From Roseateles_B sp051857535 (GTDB lineage: Bacteria > Pseudomonadota > Gammaproteobacteria > Burkholderiales > Burkholderiaceae_C), in the NCBI RefSeq assembly GCF_051857535.1, contig NZ_JBPZGY010000009.1, positions 143,683 through 207,682 of the forward strand: DNA of 64,000 nt, read 5' to 3'. The notes beneath the pieces were generated by a model, which was given only the letters and a program-made list of their open reading frames with translations, did no database searches and was not told the origin of the DNA. Positions 18,190 through 26,659 of this stretch are shown here, piece by piece. Position 1 is the stretch's first letter, and every line of letters starts with the position of its first letter. Both the position numbers and the translations under genes were made by a program.

Positions 18190-19702
18190 GGTCCAACTCC
18201 TCGAAGCTGCTCTCGCCGCGGCACACGGCCGCCAGGGCCTGCTGGCGCAGGGGCTTCATGCCGCGGCTGCGCGCGGACTCCTTGATCTGGGACATCGGCG
18301 CCCGGCTGGCGATCAGGTCGCGCAGCCCGTCGTCCAGGCGCAGCAACTCGGCCACCGCGCGCCGGCCGCGATAGCCGGTGCCACGGCAATGGCCGCAGCC
18401 TGCGCCCTTCATGAAGCGGTGCTCGCCGGCCTGCAGCCCGTGGCGCGCCAGCAGGGCCGGGTCCGGCGTGACGGGCGTCGCGCAGTGGCGGCAATTCAGC
18501 CGCATCAGGCGCTGCGCCAGCACGGCGTTGAGGGCGGAGACCACGTTGTAGAGGTCCAGGCCCATGTGCATGAAGCGCCCGATGACATCAAAAGCGCTGT
18601 TGGCATGGACGGTGGAGAAGACCAGGTGGCCGGTGAGCGCCGCCTGCACGGCGATCTGCGCGGTCTCGGCATCGCGGATCTCGCCCACCATGACACGGTC
18701 CGGGTCGTGCCGCAGGATGGAGCGCAGGCCGCGCGAGAAAGTCAGGCCCTTCTTCTCGTTCACGGGGATCTGCACCACGCCGGGCAGCTGGTACTCCACT
18801 GGGTCTTCGATGGTGATGATCTTGTCCTGGCCGGTGTGGATCTCGGTCAGCGTGGCGTAGAGCGTGGTGGTCTTGCCCGAGCCCGTGGGACCGGTCACCA
18901 GCAACATGCCATGGGGCTGACGGGCCTGCAGGCGCAGCGCGGCGCGCTCGGTCTCATCGAAACCCAGGGCATCGAGGCTCAGGGCGCCCTGGTCCTGTTC
19001 AATGCGAGCGCGGTCCAGCAGGCGCACGACGGCGTCCTCGCCGAAGACGCTGGGCATGATGGAGAGACGGAAGTCGATCTCGCGGCCGGCGTGGCGCAGC
19101 TTGAATCGGCCGTCCTGCGGCACGCGGCGCTCGCCGATGTCCAGCTCGGCCATGACCTTGAGCCGCGAGACCAACTGCTCGGCCAGGGCCGCGCCCTCGA
19201 CCTGGCGCACCGGCGCCATCACGCCGTCGATGCGAAAGCGGATCTGGGCGCCACGGGCCGTGCACTCGATGTGGACGTCACTGGCGCCGTCCTGCAGGGC
19301 ATCGAAGAGCGTGGCGTTGAGCAGGCGCACGGCCGGCGAGACCGACTCGGACAGCGAGAGGGCAGACAGTTCCTCCACCATCACGACGCCGGCCTCCCCC
19401 GCGCCCAGTCCCTCGTCGACCTCGGCCAGGGCGCGGAAGTCAGCCTCGCCGCTGCCCAGCCAGTGCGCCAGGGCCGCAGGCTCGCAGCGCTGCCAGTCCA
19501 CCGCGGCCTGCAGACGGGCCTCCACGCTCTGAAGCAGCAGCACATCAGGGTCGCGGTCGGCCAGCAGCACGAGGCGCGACATCGCCCCCTGCGCCAGCAC
19601 CGCCCGCCAGCGCTGGGCCTGGGCCTGCGGCCAGCGTTCGAAGTCCAGCTGCCAGGGGCCATGCTCGGCAGGCAGGCAGTCGTGGAGGTGAACGGCTGTC
19701 AT
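18170..19702 (-). CDS. gspE: Type II-like secretion ATPase GspE
   Basis: Hexameric AAA-type ATPase of 510 residues that powers pseudopilus assembly. Motifs in order: Walker A GPTGSGKTTTLY, the Asp box ITIEDPVEYQ, Walker B region RVMVGEIRDAETA, and His box LTGHLVFSTVHAN. A zinc-binding tetracysteine is formed by CRHC and CGHC with CGHCRGTGYRGR. The N-terminal ~140 residues are a divergent N1E-type domain. ATG 19702 overlaps the gspF stop by 4 bases. The intact cysteines and Walker motifs argue for a functional secretion ATPase. Confidence 0.95.
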   Translation of the reverse strand: MTAVHLHDCLPAEHGPWQLDFERWPQAQAQRWRAVLAQGAMSRLVLLADRDPDVLLLQSVEARLQAAVDWQRCEPAALAHWLGSGEADFRALAEVDEGLGAGEAGVVMVEELSALSLSESVSPAVRLLNATLFDALQDGASDVHIECTARGAQIRFRIDGVMAPVRQVEGAALAEQLVSRLKVMAELDIGERRVPQDGRFKLRHAGREIDFRLSIMPSVFGEDAVVRLLDRARIEQDQGALSLDALGFDETERAALRLQARQPHGMLLVTGPTGSGKTTTLYATLTEIHTGQDKIITIEDPVEYQLPGVVQIPVNEKKGLTFSRGLRSILRHDPDRVMVGEIRDAETAQIAVQAALTGHLVFSTVHANSAFDVIGRFMHMGLDLYNVVSALNAVLAQRLMRLNCRHCATPVTPDPALLARHGLQAGEHRFMKGAGCGHCRGTGYRGRRAVAELLRLDDGLRDLIASRAPMSQIKESARSRGMKPLRQQALAAVCRGESSFEELDRVTLDE

Positions 19703-20895
19703 TGCACCTGCTCCACGAGCTGGAAGATGGGCAGGTACATCAGCACGATGATGCCGCCGATGAGGACGCCCATGATCAGCATCAGGGCGGGGTTGAGGGC
19801 GCGGCTGAGGAAGTCGGTGAGTCGCACGGCTTCCTCGTCGTGGAAGGCGGCGGCGCGTTCGAGCATGGCCGCCAGCTCGCCGCTGCGCTCGCCCACGCGC
19901 ACCATGCGCCGCGCCACCGGCGTGGCCAGGCCCTGGGCCTCCAGGGCTTCGGAGAAGCGCTGGCCCCCGCCCACGGCGGTGGCCAGGCGGGCCACTGCGT
20001 CCTGCCAAGGCAGGGCCATCAGCGGCTGTACGATCTTCAGGGCCTGCAGGGCCGGCACGCCCGCCGCCAGCAGCATGGCCAGGCTGCGATAGAAGCGGGC
20101 CAGGGCCAGCACGCGCAGGCGCGGGCCCACTGCCGGCAGGGTCCACAGCCGGGCCTGCAGGATCGCGCGCACGGGCGCCGAGCGCAGGGCCAGCCCCGCG
20201 GCCAGGGCCACGCCACCCAGGCCCCCGGTCACGGCCGCCGGATGCTCGCCGGCGAAGCGGCCGAAGCGCAGCAGCGCCAGCGAACCCCAGGGCAGGTCGG
20301 AGCCCAGGCCGTCCAGGATGCCGGCAAAGCGCGGCAGCACGAAGAGCAGCAGGAAGAGGATCACCGCCGAACCCACCCCCAGCAGCAGGGCTGGGTAGAC
20401 GCAGGCGGCCACCAGGCGGTCGCGCAGCTGCTGCACCCAGGCCAGGTAGCGCGCGTGCTGGGCCAGGGCCGGGGCCAGCTGTCCGCTGCGCTCATTGGCT
20501 GCGACCAAGGCACAGATCAGTTCGTCGAAGGCCTGGGGCTGGGCACGCAAGGCCGCACTCAAGGGCTGGCCGGCCTTCAGTGCCTGCACCACGGCCGTCA
20601 GGGCCGCACGCACCATGGGCTGAGCTTCCTTCTCGCTCAGGGTCTCCAGGGCCTCGACCAGGGACACCCCGGCACCCAGCAGCACTGCCAGTTCCTGGCT
20701 GAAGAGCTGCAGGGGGAAACGTTTGCCGGCGGCCGCGGACAGCGGCTCAGGGCCTTCATCGACCTCCTGCACGGACAGGATGCGCTGCGGGCTCACCCCC
20801 AGCAGGCCGGCCAGTGCCTGGCGGTCAGGGGCCTGCAGCCGGGTCTGCTGCAGGCCGGCGCGCTCGGGCTGGTAGCGGACGATGTAGTCAGGCAT
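19699..20895 (-). CDS. gspF: Type II-like secretion platform protein GspF
   Basis: Inner-membrane platform protein of 398 residues with two homologous GspF domains. The first holds FSQELAVLLGAGVSLVEALE and the second FYRSLAMLLAAGVPALQALK. There are three membrane helices, the last at the C-terminus (LMLIMGVLIGGIIVLMYLPIF). Length is normal for the family. ATG 20895 lies 19 bases after the gspG stop. It interacts with GspE and the GspL-like protein in known systems. Confidence 0.95.
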   Translation of the reverse strand: MPDYIVRYQPERAGLQQTRLQAPDRQALAGLLGVSPQRILSVQEVDEGPEPLSAAAGKRFPLQLFSQELAVLLGAGVSLVEALETLSEKEAQPMVRAALTAVVQALKAGQPLSAALRAQPQAFDELICALVAANERSGQLAPALAQHARYLAWVQQLRDRLVAACVYPALLLGVGSAVILFLLLFVLPRFAGILDGLGSDLPWGSLALLRFGRFAGEHPAAVTGGLGGVALAAGLALRSAPVRAILQARLWTLPAVGPRLRVLALARFYRSLAMLLAAGVPALQALKIVQPLMALPWQDAVARLATAVGGGQRFSEALEAQGLATPVARRMVRVGERSGELAAMLERAAAFHDEEAVRLTDFLSRALNPALMLIMGVLIGGIIVLMYLPIFQLVEQVQ

Positions 20896-20914
20896 GGTCA
20901 AAGGCAGGCCGGGC

Positions 20915-21340
20915 TCACCAACTGGTGATGTCGGCATCCTCTCCCTCGCCGCCGGGCCTGCCGTCATGGCCGAAGGAGAGCAGGTCGTACTCCCCATGGT
21001 CGCCAGGGGCCTTGTACTGGTAGGCCTGGCCCCAGGGGTCCTTGGGGACGGCCTTGGAGAGATAGGGGCCGGCCCATCGAGCCTCGTCCAAGGGCTTTTC
21101 GCGCAGGGCCTGCAGGCCTTGCTCGGCAGAGGGGTAGTGCCCGGTGTCGATGCGGTACTGGTCCAGGGCCTTTTGCAGGGCGTCCAGTTGCGCGCGCGCC
21201 ACCTTGACCTCGGACTTCCCGATCTGCCCGAAGAAGCGTGGCCCCACATAGCCCGCCAGCAGGCCAATGATGACCATCACCACCAGCAGCTCCAGCAAAG
21301 TGAACCCACGCCCTGCGCACGGGCGGCGGCAACGACTCAT
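20915..21340 (-). CDS. gspG: Major pseudopilin GspG
   Basis: Major pseudopilin of about 141 residues and first gene of the operon. The leader RGFTLLELLVVMVIIGLL has Gly-Phe cleavage and Glu+5. The globular domain carries the GspG signatures YRIDTGHYPSAEQGLQAL, DPWGQAYQY and DLLSFGHDGRPGGEGEDADI, the last being the calcium-binding loop. ATG 21340 follows GAGGGG; an in-frame ATG at 21352 is an alternative. A real calcium-loop GspG as first gene favours a type II secretion system over a type IV pilus. Confidence 0.93.
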   Translation of the reverse strand: MSRCRRPCAGRGFTLLELLVVMVIIGLLAGYVGPRFFGQIGKSEVKVARAQLDALQKALDQYRIDTGHYPSAEQGLQALREKPLDEARWAGPYLSKAVPKDPWGQAYQYKAPGDHGEYDLLSFGHDGRPGGEGEDADITSW

Positions 21341-21717
21341 ACATCCCCTCATGTGATCTGGACCCTGCCCTGGCTCACGGCCTGAGCGAGCCTTCCCGGC
21401 CCTGCGGCGGTGCTTGGCCAGCCCGCTTTATGACAGATGCATTCGACAGGCGTTTGACAGACCCCGCCAAAGGAGACGGGGCCAGCAACGGACTGCGGCA
21501 ATCTGCCGCATCATGCCGCAGCGCACAACGGCGTTTTCCAGCAACCGGGAGGTGCGCATCCCTCAGTCGGGGGGCACCCCTGGCCGGCCTGCGCACAAGG
21601 CGGGCCGGCACCCCGATTGCCGCTGGGTCTGTCGCCGCCCGGCCCCCGCAGGCCCGGGCGCGTGACGCGGCGAGGAAACGGTGAAAATCAGCGCCGCACT
21701 CCCAGCCCGACGCACGC
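21341..21717. other. Divergent control region of secretion operon and tonB-like gene
   Basis: About 375 bases between the divergent gspG and TonB/TolA-like genes. No convincing gene was found. It should carry both promoters, but no clear -35/-10 pair or operator was recognised by eye. Confidence 0.45.
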
Positions 21718-23601
21718 TTGAAAGCACTCCGCCGCCCCTTCGCGCCCCTCTTCGCGACCCCCACCGCTTTCCGCGTGCAGCTGCCTGCGGAACTGGCGGC
21801 CCTGGCGGCATCGGCCCATGCGGACGCAGGCGGCCGGGAGCGCGCGGCCGTGCGTCGCCCGGGGCTGTCCCTGGCCCTGTCGCTGGCCCTGCATGCCTTC
21901 GTGCTGAGCCTCACCTTTGGTGGCCAGGGCCTTGGCCTGCCCGGCCTGGGCCTGCCCTGGAGCGAGCAGCGGATGGAGTTCCCGCCCCTGCAGGCCCGGC
22001 TGATCCCGCCTCCGGTGCCGGCCTCGGCAGCGACCTTGTCGGCCAGCACCTCGGTGGCACCGCCCCCCGCGCCGGCCTTGCCCGACCCAGCACCCCAAAA
22101 GGCAGACGCCCACGAGGCCCCGCCGCCTGCGGCGACGCGATCAGAGGCCTCCCAAGCCGCCCCACCAACGCGCCCCTCGCCTCTCGCCGCCACGGACTCG
22201 CCCACCACCGCACCCGCCACCGCACCCGCTGAGGCCGCCACCGACCGTCGTCTGCTGGCCCTGGATCCCTCACAGCCGGACAGCTGGGTCGTGCCCGAAG
22301 CCAGCGCCGCCTCCGCGCCGGAGCCGGCCCGTGCGGCGCAGGAGTCCCTCCCCCTGGACGCCTCCGAAGCCCGCCGCGAGATGCAGGCCCTGATGGCCCG
22401 CCAGGCCCTGCGTCCGCTGGAGCCGGAGCGACCCGTAGCCGCGGCGGCGCCTGCGCCGACCCCGGCGCCCGAGGCCGATGCGCAGGAGCTGCTGCGCCTG
22501 ATGCAGCGCTCTCAGGCCCGGCAGAGGCAGGACCAGCGCGAGGCAGCACGGCAAGAGGAACGCCAGGAGGCGCGCGCGCAGGCACAGGCACAGGCACAGG
22601 CCGACCGCAGCAGCGCTGAACTCGCGCACCAGGAAGCCAGCCGCCAGGCCGCCCGCGCCGAAGCCCAGCGCCAGGACGCCGCGAGAGCGGAAGCGGCCCG
22701 ACAGGAGGCCGCCCGCCGCGACGCGGCCCGGGCGGAAGCCGAGCAGCAGGCCACCGCCCGCGCTGCCGCCGCGCAGGCGCAAGCCCTGCGTGCAGAAGCG
22801 GAGCGGGCCGAAGCAGCCCGGCAGGCCGCGGCACGCGCGGAAGCCCAGCGTGCCGAGGCTGCACGTCAAGAAGCCCAGCGCGCCGAAGCGGCACGACAAG
22901 AAGCGGCACGACAAGAAGCGGCCAGGCAGGAAGCAGCACGCCAGGAGGCCGAGCGCACCGAAGCCGCGCGGCAGGAGGCCCAGCGCGCCGAAGCGGCCAG
23001 GGCGGCCGCGGCCCGCCAGGAGGCCGAGCGCCTGGAAGGCGAACGCCAGGCCGCCGCACGCCAGGAAGCGGCCCGCCAGGCAGCAGCACAGGCCGCTGCC
23101 GCAAGCCGGGCCGCGCAACAGGAAGCCGCCGAACGGCGCGAGGCCCGCCTGCGCGAGATCGGCCGCCAGCTGGACGAGGAACGCGCCCAGCGCGACGCCG
23201 CCGCCGCGTCCGCCCGCCAGTCCAAGGACCTGCCCTATGCCAGCAGTGCGCGCCGCGGCCGGCTCATGGGCCGCAGCGATCCCAATCCGGAGCTCGTGGC
23301 CTATGGGGAGACCTGGGCCCGCAAGATCCAGCTCGATACCGTCAGCTTCGAGCGCCTGCGCGAGCTGCTTCGCCAGCCGCACTTCGATGCCCTGGTGACC
23401 GTGGCCGTGCGCGCGGACGGCTCGGTGGAGTCGGTGAGCTTCGTGCGCTCCAGCGGCTTGCCCGCCCTGGACGCCGCCATCGAGCGCACGGTGCGGGACC
23501 TGGCCGTCTACCCGCCTTTCCCGCCAGCCCTGGCCAAGGACTACGACGTGATCGAGATCCGCCGCACCTGGCACTTCGACACCGCCATCCGCCTGTACTG
23601 A
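21718..23601 (+). CDS. TonB/TolA-like energy-transducing protein with long Ala/Glu/Arg coiled coil
   Basis: Protein of about 627 residues. A short cytoplasmic N-terminus is followed by one membrane helix (SLALSLALHAFVLSLTF, about residues 48-65). A Pro/Ala linker comes next (about 85-230), then a ~270-residue low-complexity helix of AARQEA/AEAQRA repeats (about 255-490). The C-terminal TonB-type domain (about 520-627) contains FDALVTVAVRADGSVESV and AIERTVRDLAVYPPFP. It has TolA-like architecture with a TonB-family end. It sits 90 bases from the convergent TonB-dependent receptor, so it may energise that receptor; ExbBD genes are not in the window. The start is uncertain (TTG 21718; GTG 21775 possible). 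Confidence 0.8.
   Translation: MKALRRPFAPLFATPTAFRVQLPAELAALAASAHADAGGRERAAVRRPGLSLALSLALHAFVLSLTFGGQGLGLPGLGLPWSEQRMEFPPLQARLIPPPVPASAATLSASTSVAPPPAPALPDPAPQKADAHEAPPPAATRSEASQAAPPTRPSPLAATDSPTTAPATAPAEAATDRRLLALDPSQPDSWVVPEASAASAPEPARAAQESLPLDASEARREMQALMARQALRPLEPERPVAAAAPAPTPAPEADAQELLRLMQRSQARQRQDQREAARQEERQEARAQAQAQAQADRSSAELAHQEASRQAARAEAQRQDAARAEAARQEAARRDAARAEAEQQATARAAAAQAQALRAEAERAEAARQAAARAEAQRAEAARQEAQRAEAARQEAARQEAARQEAARQEAERTEAARQEAQRAEAARAAAARQEAERLEGERQAAARQEAARQAAAQAAAASRAAQQEAAERREARLREIGRQLDEERAQRDAAAASARQSKDLPYASSARRGRLMGRSDPNPELVAYGETWARKIQLDTVSFERLRELLRQPHFDALVTVAVRADGSVESVSFVRSSGLPALDAAIERTVRDLAVYPPFPPALAKDYDVIEIRRTWHFDTAIRLY
22557..23110 (+). repeat. Degenerate in-frame repeats coding for an Ala/Glu/Arg helix
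   Basis: The DNA repeats short units coding AARQEA, AEAARQ and AQRAEA, most regular at 22895-22960 where a 15-base unit (approximately GAAGCGGCACGACAA) recurs. It lies wholly inside the TonB/TolA-like gene. Such tracts are prone to length change by slippage. Confidence 0.8.
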
Positions 23602-23616
23602 GCCGGCAGCGCCGGT

Positions 23617-23660
23617 CAAAAAGCACACAGCCCCGGCACCAGGGCAGGCACCGGGGCTGT
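23617..23660. terminator. Bidirectional terminator between convergent tonB-like and receptor genes
   Basis: Stem ACAGCCCCGG / CCGGGGCTGT (23627-23636 and 23651-23660) with a 14-base loop. The run of five A just before it (23618-23622) becomes a U-tract for minus-strand transcripts, so it is best for the receptor gene ending at 23691. It also follows the tonB-like stop by 16 bases. Confidence 0.7.
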
Positions 23661-23690
23661 CAGGGTCCGCGGACCTCGATCAGCACAGGA

Positions 23691-26387
23691 TCAACGCAGC
23701 TTGTAGTTCAGGCTGACGAAGAAGTTGCGGCCGCGCGGGTCGGTGTAGGTCGGGTCGAAGGTCGACAGGAAATAGTAGGACTGGTTGGAGAAGGGCGGGG
23801 CCGTGTTCAGCAGGTTCTGGATGCCGGCGCGCACGCTCAGGCGCTCGTTGAAGCGGTAGCTGCCGCTCAGGTCCCACAGCGAGTAGGCCTTGACCTGGCG
23901 CGGCTCGGTGCCGGGCAGGTAGCTGTCGTCGGTGTAGGCGGAGAAGTAGCTGTTGGCCAGGGTCATCGAGAGCGGGCCGAAGTCCCAGTCGGCCGAGAGG
24001 CGATGGCGCCAGCGCTGAATGACCTGGTCCTGCAGGAAGCGGCCGGCGTTTTCCAGGTAGGGCTCGGCGGCGCCGAACTGGCGCTGGTAGTGCATCACGT
24101 AGGTGCCGCTGAAGTTCAGGCCGAAGCGGCCCATGTCCGTGGCCGCCGAGCGCCAGCGGGCCTCGAAGTCCAGCCCTGAGGTCTTGAGGCCGCCCTGGTT
24201 CTCCTTCTTCAGGACCAGGGTGGGGTAGTCATCGGCCGGGTCGCGCTTGATGTAGGAGGCGTAGCGGTCGGCGTTCTCCAGGATGATCTTGCCGGAGAGG
24301 TCGCTGATCACGTCGGTCTTGCGGATCTGCCAGTAGTCCACGCTGACCAGGCTGGTGCTGCTGGGCTCGAAGGCGATGCCAAGGGAGAACTGCTTGCTCT
24401 TCTCGGGCTTCAGGTCGGGGTTGGCCACCTTCTCGGTGGGGTACTGGTCGAAGGCGTCATAGACCTTGTCATAGAGGAAGGCCGGGCTGGTGCCGTAGGT
24501 GGCCGGGCGGTAGAGCTCGCTGAAAGTCGGCGCGCGGAAGCCGGTGCCGGCCGAGCCGCGGATCACGACGGTCTTGCTGGGCTGATAGCGCAGGCCCAGC
24601 TTGGGGTTCACCGAGCTGCCGACCTTCTCGTAGTGGTCGGCGCGCAGGGCGGCCTGCAGCTCCAGCTGCTTGCTCAGCGGGGCGCTCAGTTCGGCATAGG
24701 CCGAGGTGATGTTGCGGCCGTAGTTCGTGGCCTCGGGCGCGGGGCTGGTGCCGGTGCTGTCGCGGTCACCGCCAATGTTGTTGCTGATCAGCAGGGCCGA
24801 GGGCGTGAAGCGCTGGGTCTCGCGGCGCAGCTCGGCGCCCACGGCCAGGCCGAGGTCGCCGCCTTGGAGCTGGGCCAGGCTGCCGGTGAGCTTGAAGTCC
24901 AGGCCCGAGGTCGTGCCCTCACTGCGGCGGGCCACGTCGTCCACGCGCAGGGACTCGATCAGGCCGCGGCTCGATTCCGGCGAGGGCCCGAAGGGATTGA
25001 TCTTGCCGGCGCGCACAGCGTCCAGCAGCTCGTTGAACTTGAAGTAGCCGTCGACGTAGCGGTCGGCCACCTCGTTCTGCGCGTGGCTCAGCGCGGCGGT
25101 GTAGTCCCAGTCGCCGAAGACCGTGCCGCTGGTGCCGACGACCACGCGCTTGGCGTCGCTGCGCACCTCGTTGGTCCGGTTGCCCAGCTCCTTGGCGCGG
25201 AAGCGGATCTCAAAGGTCCGGCCGTTCGTGACCGGCTTGGGCAGGAAGGCGTTCACGGCGGACCAGCTCATGCCGCTGAGCGTGGTGGGGTTGGGCGAGA
25301 GCACGTACTCGGTGTCGGCACGGGCCAGCAGCAGCTCGCCGAAGACCTGGCGGCCCTCGCTGAGCTTCATCACGCCGCGGGTGAGGAAGGAGGTCTTGTC
25401 GGACTTGGGATAGATCTCGGTGTCGGCCATGTAGTCATAGCCGCAGGCCTCGGCGCCGATCTGGGTCGGGGCGTAGACCGAGGCCGGCGGGTTGCAGCCC
25501 GGCGCGAACAGGTTCACGGTGCGCTGGGTGTAGGGCTTGCCATTGAAGTTGTAGCCCGCCGCGTTGATGGCGGCCAGCTGCTCGGCACGCGCGGCCGCAT
25601 TGCTGGCCAGGCGGATGTTGCCGGGGTAGGGGCGGCTGGAGAGGTAGTAGGGCACGGTCTCGGTCAGCGGGCGCTCCTGGATGAATTCGCGCTGGGTGGA
25701 GCGCAGGGCATCGAGGGTCTGCACGTCGAGCGTGGCGAAGACGTTGTAGCCGTCGCGCTGCAGGTCGCCGCTGCCGCCGCTGATGGTGAAGGTGCGCTTG
25801 CCGGCGCCGCCTTCCTGCGTGCCCGAGGCGTAGGCGGCCATGTCGATGCCGCTGTAGTCCTGGCGGGTGATGAAGTTGATCACGCCGCCGATGGCGTCAG
25901 TGCCGTAGATGGCCGAGGCGCCGTCCTTCAGCACTTCCACGCGCTGGATGGCACCGGCGGGAATGCTGTTGAGGTCCACGCCGGCCGAGTCGCCAGGCGA
26001 GGCGAAGTTGGCCAGGCGGCGGCCGTTGAGCAGCACCAGGGTGGAGGACACGCCCACGCCGCGCAGATTGGCGCCGTTGAAGCCGCGCTGGCCGCCGGTG
26101 TTGTCGGAGATGGAGGCGCCGTCGCCCAGGTTGGCGGCCGCGGCGCTGATGTTCTTGAGCAGCTCGGCGGCGGTGGTCACGCCGGCCTTGGCGATCTCCT
26201 CGCGCTTGATGGTCTGCACCGGCAGGGCCTGCTCGCCCTCCAGTCGCTTGATGCTGGAGCCGGTGATCTCCACGCGTTCCAGCTTGGGAGCGGCCTCCTG
26301 GGCCTGGGCCAGCAGGGCGGGGGCGGCCAGCGCCAGGCAGGCGGCGCGGGCCATCAGGGTCAGGGACGGTTTGCTTGCACGGGTCAT
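23691..26387 (-). CDS. TonB-dependent outer-membrane receptor 1, linked to cyanophycinase
   Basis: Outer-membrane receptor of 898 residues. Signal peptide to about residue 29, a TonB-box-like ERVEITGS after it, a plug domain (residues ~50-180, with VLLNGRRLANFASPGDS, RVEVLKDGASAIYG, DAIGGVINFIT) and a 22-strand beta-barrel ending NFFVSLNYKLR. The terminal aromatic/hydrophobic strand is degenerate at its last residue (Arg). Divergent from the cyanophycinase gene 272 bases away. A homologous receptor at 53768 is also divergent from a cyanophycinase. I infer that the ligand is cyanophycin oligomers or beta-Asp-Arg. There is no N-terminal STN signalling domain, so it is probably only a transporter. 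A closely related family imports peptides and glycans. Confidence 0.9.
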   Translation of the reverse strand: MTRASKPSLTLMARAACLALAAPALLAQAQEAAPKLERVEITGSSIKRLEGEQALPVQTIKREEIAKAGVTTAAELLKNISAAAANLGDGASISDNTGGQRGFNGANLRGVGVSSTLVLLNGRRLANFASPGDSAGVDLNSIPAGAIQRVEVLKDGASAIYGTDAIGGVINFITRQDYSGIDMAAYASGTQEGGAGKRTFTISGGSGDLQRDGYNVFATLDVQTLDALRSTQREFIQERPLTETVPYYLSSRPYPGNIRLASNAAARAEQLAAINAAGYNFNGKPYTQRTVNLFAPGCNPPASVYAPTQIGAEACGYDYMADTEIYPKSDKTSFLTRGVMKLSEGRQVFGELLLARADTEYVLSPNPTTLSGMSWSAVNAFLPKPVTNGRTFEIRFRAKELGNRTNEVRSDAKRVVVGTSGTVFGDWDYTAALSHAQNEVADRYVDGYFKFNELLDAVRAGKINPFGPSPESSRGLIESLRVDDVARRSEGTTSGLDFKLTGSLAQLQGGDLGLAVGAELRRETQRFTPSALLISNNIGGDRDSTGTSPAPEATNYGRNITSAYAELSAPLSKQLELQAALRADHYEKVGSSVNPKLGLRYQPSKTVVIRGSAGTGFRAPTFSELYRPATYGTSPAFLYDKVYDAFDQYPTEKVANPDLKPEKSKQFSLGIAFEPSSTSLVSVDYWQIRKTDVISDLSGKIILENADRYASYIKRDPADDYPTLVLKKENQGGLKTSGLDFEARWRSAATDMGRFGLNFSGTYVMHYQRQFGAAEPYLENAGRFLQDQVIQRWRHRLSADWDFGPLSMTLANSYFSAYTDDSYLPGTEPRQVKAYSLWDLSGSYRFNERLSVRAGIQNLLNTAPPFSNQSYYFLSTFDPTYTDPRGRNFFVSLNYKLR

Positions 26388-26659
26388 GGGAACCTCAAGA
26401 GAGAGAAGGGGAGAGCGATGCGGGAGGGGATGTGGGTCACTCTAGGGACCGGACTCATGACTTGCCTATGGGGTTTTGGCGCGCCGGTCGCTTGCAGGCA
26501 AATGCCTGTCGCTTCCGGACAAGCCGGCGTCTGGCCCTGCCCACGCCGGCCGCGGCCTCTTGCGATGAAGCGACATGCTCTTGCGTGGAAGGCGCATGCA
26601 GGGCCCGAACGAGGCGCAACCCGCTGGCCCGGCCGTCGGGGTCCTGCCAAGATGAAGCC
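26388..26659. other. Shared control region of receptor 1 and cyanophycinase 1
   Basis: Divergent 272-base spacer. Two genes of one predicted pathway leave from it, so it is the natural site for ArgR-like control. I could not identify a defined operator or promoter boxes by eye. The nearest distinctive elements are several TGC/GCA-rich short inverted segments of unproven meaning. Confidence 0.45.

Noticed and set aside
12063..21340. Call of a type IV or MSHA pilus
   Set aside because: The first pseudopilin has the GspG calcium-loop motif and there is no pilus adhesin, pilT or prepilin peptidase in view. Subunits L/M/P-like do resemble MSHA proteins, so this is a judgement.
22557..23110. Repeats considered as a CRISPR array or minisatellite element
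   Set aside because: The units are short, degenerate, without spacers, and keep a reading frame with helical coiled-coil periodicity inside the TonB/TolA-like gene.
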